Part shown: piece by piece, positions 26,001-39,140 of the stretch
How the letters are laid out: each line of letters opens with the position of its first letter
Numbering within the stretch: position 1 is the stretch's first letter
Origin: Megalopta genalis
Lineage: Eukaryota; Arthropoda; Insecta; Hymenoptera; Halictidae
Assembly (NCBI RefSeq): GCF_051020955.1
Contig: NW_027476189.1
Coordinates: forward strand, 372,001 to 436,000
Length of the DNA stretch: 64,000 nt
Reading direction: 5' to 3'
Translations under genes and position numbers: made by a program
The notes under the pieces: model-generated
Database searches by the model: none
Seen by the model: only the letters and a program-made list of their open reading frames with translations
Told to the model about the DNA's origin: nothing

Positions 26001-29000
26001 TTGTGTATCGCATGGATTTTGAAGCTAACTCGCTTGATTCGTCAGAATTTGAAGCTATATCACTTATATCGCAAGTATCTGAAGCTAAATCATTTGTTTC
26101 GCATGGATTTGAAGCTAAGCCTTCTACTTCGTATCGATTTGAAGCTAAATGATATGTATCGCATGGATTTTGAACCTACCCCGTTTGATACGTCTGCATT
26201 TGCAGCTATATCACTATTATCCCAAGTGTTTGAAGCTAAATCATTTGTTTCGCATGGATTTGAAGCTAAACCTTCTACATCGCATTGATTTGAAGCTAAA
26301 TCATGTGTTTCGCTTGGATTTGAAGCTACCTCGTTTGTTTCGTCTGCATTTGAAGCTATATCACTTATAACGCAAGAATCTGATGCTCAATCATTTGTTT
26401 CGCATGGATTTGAAGCTAACTCGTTTGTTCCGCTTGCATTTGAAGCTATATCACTCATATCCCAAGTGTTTGGAGGTAAATCATTTGTATCGCCTGGATT
26501 TGAAGCTAAACCTTCTACATTGCATTGATTTGAAGCTAAATCATGTGTCTCGCTTGGATTTGATGCTAAACCATCTACATCGCATTGATTTGAAGCTAAA
26601 TCATGTGTTTCGCTTGGATTTGAAGCTAACTCGTTTGTTTCCCCTGCATTTGAAGCTATATCACTTACAACGCAAGTATCTGATGCTCAATCATTTGTTT
26701 CGCATGGATTTGAAGCTAAGCCTTCTACTTCGTATCGATTTGAAGCTAAATGATATGTATCGCATGGATTTTGAACCTACCCCGTTTGATTCGTCTGCAT
26801 TTGCAGCTATATTACTTATACCCCAAGTGTTTGAAGCTAAATCATGTGTTTCGCTTGGATTTGAAGCTAAACCTTCTACATCGCATTTATTTGAAGCTAA
26901 ATCATTTTTTCGCATGGATTTGAAGCTAACTCGTATGTTTGTCCTGCATTTGAAGCTATCTCGCTTGTATCGCATGTATCTGATGTTAAATCAGTTGTGT
27001 CGCATGGATTTGAAGCTAAACCTACTACATCGCATTGATTTGAAGCTAAATCATGTGTTTCGCTTGGATTTGAAGCTAAACCTTCTACATTGCATTGATT
27101 TGAAGCTAAATCACGTGTTTCGCTTGGATTTGAGGCTAAACCTTCTACATCGCATTGATTTGAAGCTAAATCATGTGTTTCGCTTGGATTTGAAGCTAAC
27201 TCGTTTGTTTCCCCTGAATTTGCAGCTATATTACTTATAACGCAAGTATCTGAACCTAAATCATTTGTTTCGCATCGATTTGAAGCAAAGCTTTCTACTT
27301 CGTATCGATTTGAAGCTAAATGATATGTATCGCATGGATTTTGAACCTACCACGTTTGATTCGTCTGCATTTGCAGCTATAACACTTATATCCCAAGTGT
27401 TTGAAGCTAAATCATTTGTTTCGCATGGATTTGAAGCTAAACCTTCTACACCGCATTGATTCGAAACTAAATCATGTGTTTTGCTTGGATTTGAAGCTAA
27501 CTCGTTTGTTTCCCCTGCATTTGAAGCTATATCGCTTATAACGCAAGTATCTGATGCTCAATCATTTGTTTCGCATGGATTTCAGGCTAAACCTTCTACA
27601 TCGCATTGATTTGAAGCTAAATCATGTGTTTCGCTTGGATTTGAAGCTAACTCGTTTGTTTCTCCTGCATTTGAAGCTATATCACTTATATCGCAAGTAC
27701 CTGAACCTAAATCATGTGTTTCGCATGGATTAGAAGCTAAGGCTTATACTTCGGATCTATTTGAAGCTAAATGTTGTGTATCGCATGGATTTTGAAGCTA
27801 ACTCGCTTGATTCGTCAGCATTTGAAGCTATATCACTTATATCGCAAGTATCTGAAGCTAAATCATTTGTTTCGCATGGATTTGAAGCTAAGCCTCCTAC
27901 TTCGTATCGATTTGAAGCTAAATGATATGTATCGCATGGATTTTGAACCTACCCGTTTGATTCGTCTGCATTTGCAGCTATATCACTTATATCCCAAGTG
28001 TTTGAAGCTAAATCATTTGTTTCGCATGGATTTGAGGCTAAACCTTCTACATCGCATTGATTTGAAGCTAAATCATGTGTTTCGCTTGGATTTGAATGTA
28101 TACCTTCTACATAGTATTGGTTTCAAGCTTAATCACGTGTTTTGCATGGATTTGAAGCTAACTCGTTTGTTTCCCCTGCATTTGAAGCTATATCACTTAT
28201 AACGCAAGTATCTGAAGCTAAATCATTTATTTCGCATGGATTTGAAGCTAAGCCTCCTACTTCGTATCGATTTGAAGCTAAATGATATGTATCGCATGCA
28301 TTTTGAACCTACGCCGTTTGATTCGTCTGCATTTGCAGCTATATCACTTATATCCCAAGTGTTTGAAGCTAAATCATTTGTTTCGCATGGATTTGAAGCT
28401 AAACCTCCTACATCGCATTGATTTGAAGCTAAATCATGTGTTTCGCTTGGTTTTGAATGTATACCTTCTACATAGTATTGGTTTCAAGCTTAATCACGTG
28501 TTTTGCATGGATTTGAAGCTAACTCGTTTGTTTCCCCTGCATTTGAAGCTATATCACTTATAACGCAAGTATCTGAACCTAAATCATTTGTTTCGCATGG
28601 ATTTGAAGCTAAGCCTTCTACTTCGTATCGATTTGAAGCTAAATGATATGTATCGCATGGATTTTGAACCTACCCCGTTTGATTCGTCTGCATTTGCAGC
28701 TATATTACTTATACTCCAAGTGTTTGAAGCTAAATCATGTGTTTCGCTTGGATTTGAAGCTAAACCTTCTACATCGCATTTATTTGAAGCTAAATCATTT
28801 TTTCGCATGGATTTGAAGTTAACTCGCTTGTTTCGCATGCAGTTGAAGCTAAATCATATTTATGACAAGTATCTGAATCTACACCATTTGTTTCGCACTG
28901 ATTTGAAGCTAACTCGTTTGTTTCTCCTGCATTTGAAGCTATATCACTTATATCGCAAGTACCTGAACCTAAATCATGTGTTTCGCATGGATTAGAAGCT

Positions 29001-29141
29001 AAGGCTTATACTTCGGATCTATTTGAAGCTAAATGTTGTGTATCGCATGGATTTTGAAGCTAACTCGCTTGATTCGTCAGAATTTGAAGCTATATCACTT
29101 ATATCGCAAGTATCTGAAGCTAAATCATTTGTTTCGCATGG
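23070..29141 (-). repeat. Tandem duplication of about 3,036 bp, two copies
   Basis: Copy one (about 23,070-26,105) and copy two (about 26,106-29,141) stay in register at 3,036 bp. The offset drops to 3,035 bp after a one-base deletion in copy two near 27,952, where four c become three. Shared private markers include cactattatcccaagtg (23,177 and 26,213), ttctacaccgcattgattcg (24,409 and 27,445) and gcatgcagttgaagctaaat (25,800 and 28,835). Only scattered substitutions separate the copies. A third partial copy begins after 29,141 but soon diverges. This is the largest clear tandem duplication in block B. Confidence 0.9.
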
Positions 29142-31060
29142 ATTTGAAGCTAAGCCTTCTACTTCGTATCGATTTCAAGCTAAATGATATGTATCGCATG
29201 GATTTTGAACCTACCCCGTTTGATTCGTCTGCATTTGCAGCTATATCACTTATATCCCAAGTGTTTGAAGCTAAATCATTTGTTTCGCATGGATTTGAAG
29301 CTAAACCTCCTACATCGCATTGATTTGAAGCTAAATCATGTGTTTCGCTTGGATTTGAATGTATACCTTCTACATAGTATTGGTTTCAAGCTTAATCACG
29401 GGTTTGCATGGATTTGAAGCTAACTCGTTTGTTTCCCCTGCATTTGAAGCTATATCACTTATAACGCAAGTATCTGAACCTAAATCATTTGTTTCGCATC
29501 GATTTGAAGCTAAGCCTTCTACTTCGTATCGATTTGAAGCTAAATGATATGCATCGAATGGATTTTGAACCTACCCCGTTTGATTCGTCTGCATTTGCAG
29601 CTATATCACTTATATCCCAAGTCTTTGAAGCTAAATCATTTGTTTCGCATGGATTTGAAGCTAAACCTTCTATATCGCATTGATTTGAAGCTAAATCATG
29701 TGTTTCGCTTGGATTTGAAGCTAACTCGTTTGTTTCCCCTGCATTTGAAGCTATATCACTTATAACGCAAGAATCTGATGCTCAATCATTTGTTTCGCAT
29801 GGATTTGAAGCTAAACCTTCTACATCGCATTGATTTGCAGCTAAATCATGTGTTTCGCATGGATTTGAAGCTAACTCGTTTGTTCCGCGTGCATTTGAAG
29901 CTATATCACTCATATCCCAAGTGTTTGGAGGTAAATCATTTGTTTCGCCTGGATTTGAAGCTAAACCTTCTACATTGCATTGATTTGAAGCTAAATCATG
30001 TGTCTCGCTTGGATTTGATGCTAAACCATCTACATCGCATTGATTTGAAGCTAAATCATGTGTTTCGCTTGGATTTGAAGCTAACTCGTTTGTTTCCCCT
30101 GCATTTGAAGCTATATCACTTACAACGCAAGTATCTGATGCTCAATCATTTGTTTCGCATGGATTTGAAGCTAAGCCTTCTACTTCGTATCGATTTGAAG
30201 CTAAATGATATGTATCGCATGGATTTTGAACCTACCCCGTTTGATTCGTCTGCATTTGCAGCTATATTACTTATACCCCAAGTGTTTGAAGCTAAATCAT
30301 GTGTTTCGCTTGGATTTGAAGCTAAACCTTCTACATCGCATTTATTTGAAGCTAAATCATCTTTTTCGCATGGATTTGAAGCTAACTCGTTTGTTTGTCC
30401 TGCATTTGAAGCTATCTCGCTTGTATCGCATGTATCTGATGCTAAATCAGTTGTGTCGCATGGATTTGAAGCTAAACCTACTACGTCGCATTGATTTGAA
30501 GCTAAATCATGTGTTTCGCTTGGATTTGAAGCTAAACCTTCTACATTGCATTGATTTGAAGCTAAATCATGTGTTTCGCTTGGATTTGAGGCTAAACCTT
30601 CTACATCGCATTGATTTGCAGCTAAATCATGTGTTTCGCAAGGATTTGAATCTAACTCGTTTGTTTCCCCTGCATTTGAGGCTATGTCAATATATCGCAA
30701 GTATCTGAACCTAAATCATTTGTTTCGCATCGATTTGAAGCTAAGCTTTCTACTTCGTATCGATTTGAAGCTAAATGATATGTATCGCATGGATTTTGAA
30801 CCTACCACGTTTGATTCGTCTGCATTTGCAGCTATTTCACTTATATCCCAAGTGTTTGAAGCTAAATCATTTGTTTCGCATGGATTTGAAGTTAACTCGC
30901 TTGTTTCGCATGCAGTTGAAGCTAAATCATATTTATGACAAGTATCTCAATCTACACCATTTGTTTCGCACTGATTTGAAGATAACTCGTTTGTTTCTCC
31001 TGCATTTGAAGCTATATCACTTATATCGCAAGTACCTGAACCTAAATCATGTGTTTCGCA

Positions 31061-32539
31061 TGGATTAGAAGCTAAACCTTCTACATCGCATTGATTTGCA
31101 GCTAAATCATGTGTTTGGCTTGGACATGAAGCTAACTCGTTTGTTTCTCCTGCATTTGAATCTATATCACTTATATCGCAAGTATCTGAAACTAAATCAA
31201 ATGTTTAGCATGGATTTGAAGCTAATCCTTCTACATCGCAATTATCTGATGCTAAATCATTTGCTTCGCATGGTTTTGAAGCTAAACCTTCTACATCGCA
31301 TTGATTTGCAGCTAAATCATGTGTTTCGCAAGGATTTTAAGCTAAACCTTCTACATCGTATTGATTTGAAGCTGAATCACGTGTTTCGCATGGATTTGAG
31401 CTAAACCTTCTACATCGCATTGATTTGCTGATAAATCATGTGTTTCGCATGGATTTGAAGCTAACTCGATTGATTCGTCTGCATTTGAATCTATATCACT
31501 GATATCCCAAGTGTTTGAAGCAAAATCATGTGTTTCGCATGGAGTTGAAGCTAAACCTTCTACATCGCATTGATTAGCTGCTAAATCATGTGTTTCGCAT
31601 GGATTTGAAGATAACTCGTTAATTTCGCCTGCATTTGAAGCTATATCACTGACATCGCAAATATCCGAACCTAAATCACTTGTTTCGCATGGATTTGAAG
31701 CTAAGCCTTCTACTTCGCATGGATTTAAAGCTAAATCATGTGTTTCGCATGGATTTAAAGCTAAATCATTTGTTTCGCATGGATTTGAAGCTAACTCGTT
31801 CGTTTCGCCTGCATTTGATGCTATATCACTTATATCGCAAGTATCAGAAGCTAAATCATTTGTTTCGCATGGATTTGAAGCTAAACCTTCTACATCGTAT
31901 TGATTTGAAGCGAAATCATTTGTTTTACATGGATTTGAAGCTAAGCCTTCTATTTCGCATTGATTTGAAGATAAATAATGTGTTTCTTTTGGATTTGAAG
32001 CTATACCTTCTACATCGCAATTATTTGAAGAAAAATCATGTGTTTTGCATGGATTTGAAGCTAAACCTTCTATATCGTATCGATTTGAATCTAAATGAAA
32101 TGTATCGCATGGATTTTGAAGCTATCCCGTTTGATTCGTCTACATTTGCAGCCATATCACTTATATCACAAGTGTTTGAAGCTAAATCATTTGTTCCGCA
32201 TGGATTTGAAGCTAAACCTTCTACATCGCATTGATTTGAAGATAAATTATGTGTTTCGCATGGATTTGAAGCTAACTCGTCCGTTTTGCCTGCATTTGTA
32301 GCTGTATCACTTATATTGCAAGTATCTGAATCTAAATCGTTTGTGTTGCATGGATTTGAATCTAAACCTTCCACATAACATTGATTTGAATCTAAATCAT
32401 CTGATTCGTTTGGAGTTGAAGCTAGCTCGTTTGTTTCGTCTGCATTTGAAGCTAAATAACATATATCGCAAGTATCTGAATCTAAATCATTTGTTTCGCA
32501 TGCTTTTGATGCTAAACCTTCCACATCGCATTAATTTGA
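31061..32539 (-). repeat. Sub-block B3: mixed satellite units next to the head-to-head junction
   Basis: Units remain in reverse orientation but belong to no single composite repeat. Variants include aaatgtttagcatgg near 31,200, a one-base-deleted unit near 31,398 and gtgtttcttttggatttg near 31,980. Divergence between adjacent units is higher than in the homogenised part to the left, as expected at an array edge where exchange is less frequent. The block ends in an E-type unit (aaaccttccacatcgcatta). Confidence 0.75.
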
Positions 32540-32589
32540 AACTAATTCATGTGTTTCTATCTTCATATCAATGCGATGTAGAAGGTTTA
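32513..32589. repeat. Head-to-head junction: 27-bp imperfect inverted repeat with 23-bp loop
   Basis: Bases 32,513-32,539 (start taaaccttccacatcgc) and 32,563-32,589 (end gatgtagaaggttta) are reverse complements at 24 of 27 positions. The 23-bp centre (32,540-32,562) does not fit the lattice cleanly. The arms are simply two E units facing away from each other, so the dyad is a direct consequence of the orientation switch. The sense strands of blocks B and C diverge from this point. No TATA-like or other promoter signal stands out in the short centre. Confidence 0.88.
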
Positions 32590-34960
32590 GGTTCAAATCC
32601 ATGCGAAAAAAATGATTTAGCTTCAAACACTTGGCATATAAGTGATATAGCTTCAAATTCAGACGAATCAAACGAGTTAGCTTCAAAATCCATGCGAAAC
32701 AAATGATTTAGCATCAGATACTTGCGATATAACTGATATAGCTTCAAATGCAGTGGAAACAAACGAGTTAGCATCAAATCCATGCAAAACACATGATTTA
32801 GCTTCAAATCAATGCGATGTAGGAGGTTTAGCATCAAATCCATGCGAAGCAAATGATTTAGCATCAAACACTTGGGATATAAGTGATACAGCTTCAAATG
32901 CAGACGAATCAAACGAGTTAGCTTCAAAATCCATGCGACACACATCATTTAGCTTTAAATCCATGCGAAAGAGAAGGCTTAGCATCAAATCCATGCGAAA
33001 CAAGTGATTTAGGTTCAGATACTTGCGATATAAGTGATATAGCTTCAAATGCAGGCGAAACTAACGAGTTACCTTCAAATCCATGCGACACAAATGATTT
33101 AGCTTCAAACACATGGGATATAAGTGATACAGCTTCAAATGCAGGGGAAACAAACGAGTTAGCTTCAAATCCAAGCGAATCACATGATTTAGCTCCAAAT
33201 CAATGCGATGTAGGAGGTTTAGCATCAAATCTATGCGAAGCAAATGATTTAGCATCAAACACTTGGGATATAAGTGATACAGCTTCAAATGCAGACGAAT
33301 CAAACGAGTTAGCTTCAAAATCCATGCGACACACATCATTTAGCTTTATATCCATGCGAAAGAGAAGGCTTAGCATCAAATCCATGCGAAACAAGTGATT
33401 TAGGTTCAGATACTTGCGATATAAGTGATATAGCTTCAAATGCAGGCGAAACTAACGAGTTACCTTCAAATCCATGCGACACAAATGATTTAGCTTCAAA
33501 CACTTGGGATATAAGTGATACAGCTTCAAATGCAGGGGAAACAAACGAGTTAGCTTCAAATCCAAGCGAATCACATGATTTAGCTTCAAATCAATGCGAT
33601 GTAGAAGGTTTAGCATCAAATCCATGCGAATCGAATGATTTAGCTTCAAACAGTTGGGATATAAGTGATATAGCTTCAAATGCAGACGAATCAAACGAGT
33701 TATCTTCAAATCCATGCGAAACACATGATTTTGCTTCAAATCCGTGCGATTTAGAAGGTTTAGTTGCAAATAAACGCGAAACACATGATTCAGCTTCAAA
33801 TCAATGCGATGTAGAAGGTTTAGCTTCAAATCCATGCGAAACCAGTGATTTAGCTTCAGATGCTTAACGATATAAGTGATATAGCTTCAAATGCAGGCGA
33901 AACAAACGAGTTAGCTCCTAATCCATGCGAAACACATGATTAAGAAGCAAATGAATGCGATGTAGAAGCTTTAGCTTCAAATCCATGCGATGTAGAAGGT
34001 TTAGCTGCAAACCAATGCTATGTAGTAGGTTTAGTTTCAAATCCATGCGAAACATATGATTTAGGTTCAGATACTTGCGATATAAGTGGTACAGCTTCGA
34101 ATTCAGACGAAACAAACGAATTAGCTTCAAATCAATGCGATACAGAAGGTTTAGCGTCAAATCCACGCGAAACAATTGATTTAGCTTCAAACACTTGGGA
34201 TATAAGTGATATAGCTTCAAATGCAGACGAATCAAACGAGTTAGCTTCAAATCCATGCGAAACACATGATTTTGCTTCAAATCCGTGGGATGTAGAAGGT
34301 TTAGCTGGAAATAAACGCGAAACACATGATTCAGCTTCAAATCAATACGATGTAGCAGGTTTAGCTTCAAATCCTTGCGAAACAAATGATTTAGCTTCAA
34401 ACACTTGGCATATAAGTGATATAGCTTCAAATGCAGACGAATCAAACGAGTTAGCTTCAAAATCCATGCGAAACAAATGATTTAGCATCAGATACTTGCG
34501 ATATAACTGATATAGCTTCAAATGCAGTGGAAACAAACGAGTTAGCATCAAATCCATGCAAAACACATGATTTAGCTTCAAATCAATGCGATGTAGGAGG
34601 TTTAGCATCAAATCCATGCGAAGCAAATGATTTAGCATCAAACACTTGGGATATAAGTGATACAGCTTCAAATGCAGACAAATCAAACGAGTTAGCTTCA
34701 AAATCCATGCGACACACATCATTTAGCTTTAAATCCATGCGAAAGAGAAGGCTTAGCATCAAATCCATGCGAAACAAGTGATTTAGGTTCAGATACTTGC
34801 GATATAAGTGATATAGCTTCAAATGCAGGCGAAACTAACGAGTTACCTTCAAATCCATGCGACACAAATGATTTAGCTTCAAATACTTGCGATATAAGTG
34901 ATGTAGATTCAAATGCAGGCGAAACAAACGAGTTAGCTTCAAATCCAAGCAAAACACATG
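32575..34960 (+). repeat. Nested duplications at offsets of 391 and 1,774 bp
   Basis: A segment starting near 32,790 recurs near 33,181 (offset 391, that is 13 units plus one base). The larger segment 32,575 to about 33,100 recurs at about 34,349-34,880 (offset 1,774). The shared markers are gatgtaggaggtttagcatc, the 31-bp unit with gcttcaaaatccatgcgaca followed by cacatcatttagcttt, and gcgaaagagaaggcttagca. The 391-bp offset reflects the extra base of the 31-bp unit. Copies differ by occasional substitutions such as tttatatccatg versus tttaaatccatg. Confidence 0.82.
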
Positions 34961-36699
34961 ACTAATTTTCAAATGCATGCGAAAGACAAGATTTAGGTTC
35001 AAATCCATTCGAAACACAGAGTTTAGATTCAAATTCATGCGATACAAATGATTTAGCTTCAGATACTTGCGATATAAGTGATGTAGCATCAAATGCAGAC
35101 GAATCAAACGAGTTAGCTTCAAATCCATGCGAAACACATGATTTTGCTTCTAATCCGTGCGATGTAGAAGGTTTAGCTGCAAATAAACGTGAAACACATG
35201 ATTCAGCCTCAAATCAATACGATGTAGAAGGTTTAGCTTCAAATCCTTGCGGAACAAATGATTTAGCTTCAAACACTTGGCATATAAGTGATATAGCTTC
35301 AAATGCAGACGAATCAAACGAGTTAGCTTCAAAATCCATGCGACACAAATGATTTAGCTTCAAATACTTGCAATATAAGTGATATAGATTCAAATGCAGG
35401 CGACACCAATGAGTTAGCTTCAAGTCAAAGCGAAACACTTGATTTAGCACATGAACTTGCGATATAAGTGATATAGCTTCAATTGCAGGCGAATCAAACG
35501 AGTTAGCTTCAAATCCATGCAAAACACATGATTAAGCTTCAAATCAATGCGATGTAAAAGGTTTAGCTTCAAATCCGTGCGAAACAAATGATTTAGCTTC
35601 AAACACTTGGGATATAAGTGATATAGCTTCAAATGCAGAGGAATCAAACGAGTTAGTTTCAAAATCCATGCGATACATATCATTTAGCTTAAAATCTATA
35701 CGAAGTAGAATGCTTAGCTTTAAATCCATGCGACACAAATGATTTAGGTTAAGATACTTGCGATGTAAGTGATAAGGCTTCAAATGCAGGCGAAACAAAC
35801 GAGTTAGATTCAAATCCATGCGAAACACATGATTTAGCTTCAACTCAATGCGATGTAGAAGGTATAGCTTCAAATACAAGCGAAACATATGATTTAGCTT
35901 CAAATCAATGCCATGTAAAAGGTTTAGCTTCAATTCCATGCTAAATAAATGATTTAGCTTCAAACACTTGGGATATAATTGATTTAGCTGCATATGGAGA
36001 CGAATCAAACGGGGTAGGTTCGAAATCCATGCGATACATATCATTAAGCTTCAAATCGATACGAAGTAGAAGGCTTAGCTTCAAATCCATGCGAAACAAA
36101 TGATTTAGCTTCAGATACTTGGGCTATGAGTGAAATAGCTTCAAAAGGAGACGAAACAAACGAGTTAGCTTCAAATCCATGCGAAACACATGACTTAGCT
36201 GCAAATCAATGCGATGTAGATGGTTTAGCTTCAAGTCAAAGCGAAACACTTGATTTAGCACATGAACTTGCGATATAAGTGATATAGCTTCAAATGCAGG
36301 GGAAACAAACGAGTTAGCTTAAAATCCAAGCGAATCACATCATTTAGCTTCAAATGAATGCGTGTAAAAGGTTTAAGTTCAAATCCGTGCGAAACAAATG
36401 ATTTAGCTTCAAACACTTGGGATATAAGTGATATAGCTTCAAATGCGCACGAAGCAAACGAGTCAGCTTCAAATCCTTGCGAATCAAATGATTTATCTTC
36501 AAACAGTTGGGATATAAGTGATATAGCTTCAAATGCGCACGAAGCAAACGAGTCAGCTTCAAATCAATGCGAAACTAGAATGTTTAGCTTCAAATCCAGG
36601 CGAAACAAATAATTTAGCATCAGATACTTGCGATATAGATGATATAGTTTCAAGTGCAGACGAAACAAACGAGTTAGCTTCAAATCCATGCGGAACACA

Positions 36700-39140
36700 C
36701 GATTTAGCTGCAAATCAATGCGATGTAGAAGGTGTAGCTTCAAATCCATGCATCACAAATGATTTAGCATCAGATACTTGCGATATAAGTGATATAGATT
36801 CAAATGCAGGGGAACCAAACGAGTTAGCTTCAAATCGATGCGAAACACATGATTTAGCTGCAAATCAAAGCGATGTAGAAGGTTTAGCTTCAAATCCATG
36901 CGAAACAAATGAGTTAGCTTCAGATACTTGCGATATAAGTGATATAGCTTCAAATGCAGGGGAAACAAACGAGTTAGCTTCAAATCCATGCGACACACAT
37001 GATTAAGCTTCAAATCAATGCGATGTAGAAGGCTCAGCTTCAAATCCATGCGGAATAAATGATTTAGCTCCAAATACTTGCGATATAAGTGATATAGATT
37101 CAACTGCAGGCTAAACGAACGAGTTAGCTGCAAATCCATGCGAAACACATGATTTAGCTTCAAATCTATGCGATGTAGAAGGTTTAGTTACAAATCCATG
37201 CGACACAAATGATTTAGTTTCAGATACTTGCGATATAAGTGATATACCACCAAATGCAGACGAAACAAACGAGTTAGCTGCAAATCCATGCGAAACAAAT
37301 AATTTAGCTTCAAACACTTGGGATATAAGTGATATAGCTTCAAATGCAGACGAAACAAACGAGTTAGTTCAAATTCTTGCGAAACACATCATTTAAATGC
37401 AAATCAATGCGATGTAGAAGGTATAGCTTCAAATCCGTGCCGAACAAATGATTTAGTATCAGATACTTGCGATATAAATGATATAGCTTCAAATGCAGGG
37501 GATACAAACGATTTAGCTTGAAATCCATGAGAAACAAATGATTAAGCTTCAAATCAATGCGATGTAGAAGGTGTAGCTTCAAATTAATGCGAAACAAATG
37601 ATTCAGCTTCAAACACTTGGGATATATGTGATATAGCTTCAAATGCAGACGAAACAAAACGAGTTAGCTTCACATCCAAGCGAAACACATGATTTAGCTT
37701 CAAATCAATGCGATTTAGAAGGTTTAGCTACAAATCCATGCGAAACAAATGATTTAGCATCACACACTCGGGATATAAGTGATATAGCTTCAAATCCAGG
37801 CGAAACAAATAATTTAGCATCAGATACTTGCGATATAAGTGATATAGCTTCAAATGCAGGGGAAACAAACGAGTTAGCTTCAAATCCATGCGAAACACAT
37901 GATTTAGCTGCAAGTCGAAGCGAAGTAGAAGGCTTAGCTTCACATCCATGCGAAACACATGATTTAGCAGCAAATCAATGCGATGTAGAAGGCTTAGCTT
38001 CAAATCCATGCAAATCAAATGGTTTCGCTACAAATAGTTGTGACATACATGATTTAGCTCCAACTGCATGCGAAACAAACGAGTTAGCTTCAAATCAATG
38101 CGAAACACACGATTTAGCAGCAAATCAATGCGATGTAGAAGGCTTAGCTTCAAATCCATGCACATCAAATGGTTCCGCTACAAATACTTGTGACATACAT
38201 GATTTAGCTCCAACTGCATGCGAAACAAACGAGTTAGCTTCAAATCCATGCGAAAGACGTGATTTAGATTCAAATCAATGCGAAGAAGAAGGCTTAGTTA
38301 CAAATCCATGCGACACGAATAGTTTAGCTTCAAATACATGTTTTATATATGATTTAGCTTTTCTGCTGGCGGAACAAACGAGTTAGCTTCAAATCCATGC
38401 GAAACACATGATTTAGCTGCAAATCGAAGCGAAGTAGAAGGCTTAGCTTCAAATCCATTCGAAACACATGATTTAGCAGCAAATCAATGCGATGTAGAAG
38501 GTGTAGCTTCAAATCCATGCATCACAAATGATTTAGCATCAGATACTTGCGATATAAGTGATATAGATTCAAATGCAGGGGAAACAAACGAGTTAGCTTC
38601 AAATCGATGCGAAACACATGATTTAGCTGCAAATCAAAGCGATGTAGAAGGTTTAGCTTCAAATCCATGCGAAACAAATGATTTAGCTTCAAACACTTGG
38701 GATATAAGTGATATAGCTTCAAATGCAGACGAAACAAACGAGTTAGTTCAAATTCTTGCGAAACACATCATTTAAATGCAAATCAATGCGATGTAGAAGG
38801 TATAGCTTCAAATCCGTGCCGAACAAATGATTTAGTATCAGATACTTGCGATATAAATGATATAGCTTCAAATGCAGGGGATACAAACGATTTAGCTTGA
38901 AATCCATGAGAAACAAATGATTAAGCTTCAAATCAATGCGATGTAGAAGGTGTAGCTTCAAATTAATGCGAAACAAATGATTCAGCTTCAAACACTTGGG
39001 ATATATGTGATATAGCTTCAAATGCAGACGAAACAAACGAATTAGCTTCACATCCAAGCGAAACACATGATTTAGCTTCAAATCAATGCGATGTAGAAGG
39101 TTTAGCTACAAATCCATGCGAAACAAATGATTTAGCATCA
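36700..39140 (+). repeat. Mosaic duplication with offsets of 1,769 and about 1,379 bp
   Basis: Bases about 36,700-36,910 recur at about 38,470-38,680 (offset 1,769; shared marker ccatgcatcacaaatgattt). Bases about 37,290-37,760 recur at about 38,670-39,140 (offset about 1,379; shared markers gttcaaattcttgcgaaaca and aaatccgtgccgaacaaatg). The second copies lie directly together, so a stretch of roughly 380 bp present between the originals was lost. This points to an unequal exchange joint near 38,675. Confidence 0.82.

Larger units (their letters stand above)
8121..31060 (-). repeat. Sub-block B2: homogenised satellite subfamily with 31-bp marker units
   Basis: This 23-kb part is dominated by a few long composite repeats of 1.7 to 3 kb that recur with very high identity. 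The marker is a 31-bp unit reading catggattttgaacctaccc on the + strand (first clear copy near 8,198, then dozens up to about 30.8 kb), always next to a gatatgtatcgcatgg unit and a cttcgtatcgatttgaagct unit. A second marker is ttggtttcaagcttaatcac (for example 10,735, 12,716, 13,169, 14,856, 22,949). The same markers occur in the opposite orientation at about 46.9-53.4 kb in block C. Confidence 0.85.
3051..32539 (-). repeat. Satellite block B: 29.5 kb of the same repeat, - orientation
   Basis: Throughout this block the units appear as reverse complements (for example aaatcatttgtttcgcatgg for the A unit and aaaccttctacatcgcattg for E). The order is again A to E when read on the - strand, with a 150-bp period interrupted by slips, 31-bp units and runs of alternating D and E. 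Three sub-blocks can be told apart: a diverged part to about 8.1 kb, a highly homogenised part from about 8.1 to 31.0 kb, and a short mixed part to the junction at 32.5 kb. I see no gene, RNA or transposon in it. Confidence 0.95.

Noticed and set aside
32540..32562. Bidirectional promoter between the diverging arrays
   Set aside because: The centre is only 23 bp, has no recognisable promoter elements, and there is no supported gene on either side.
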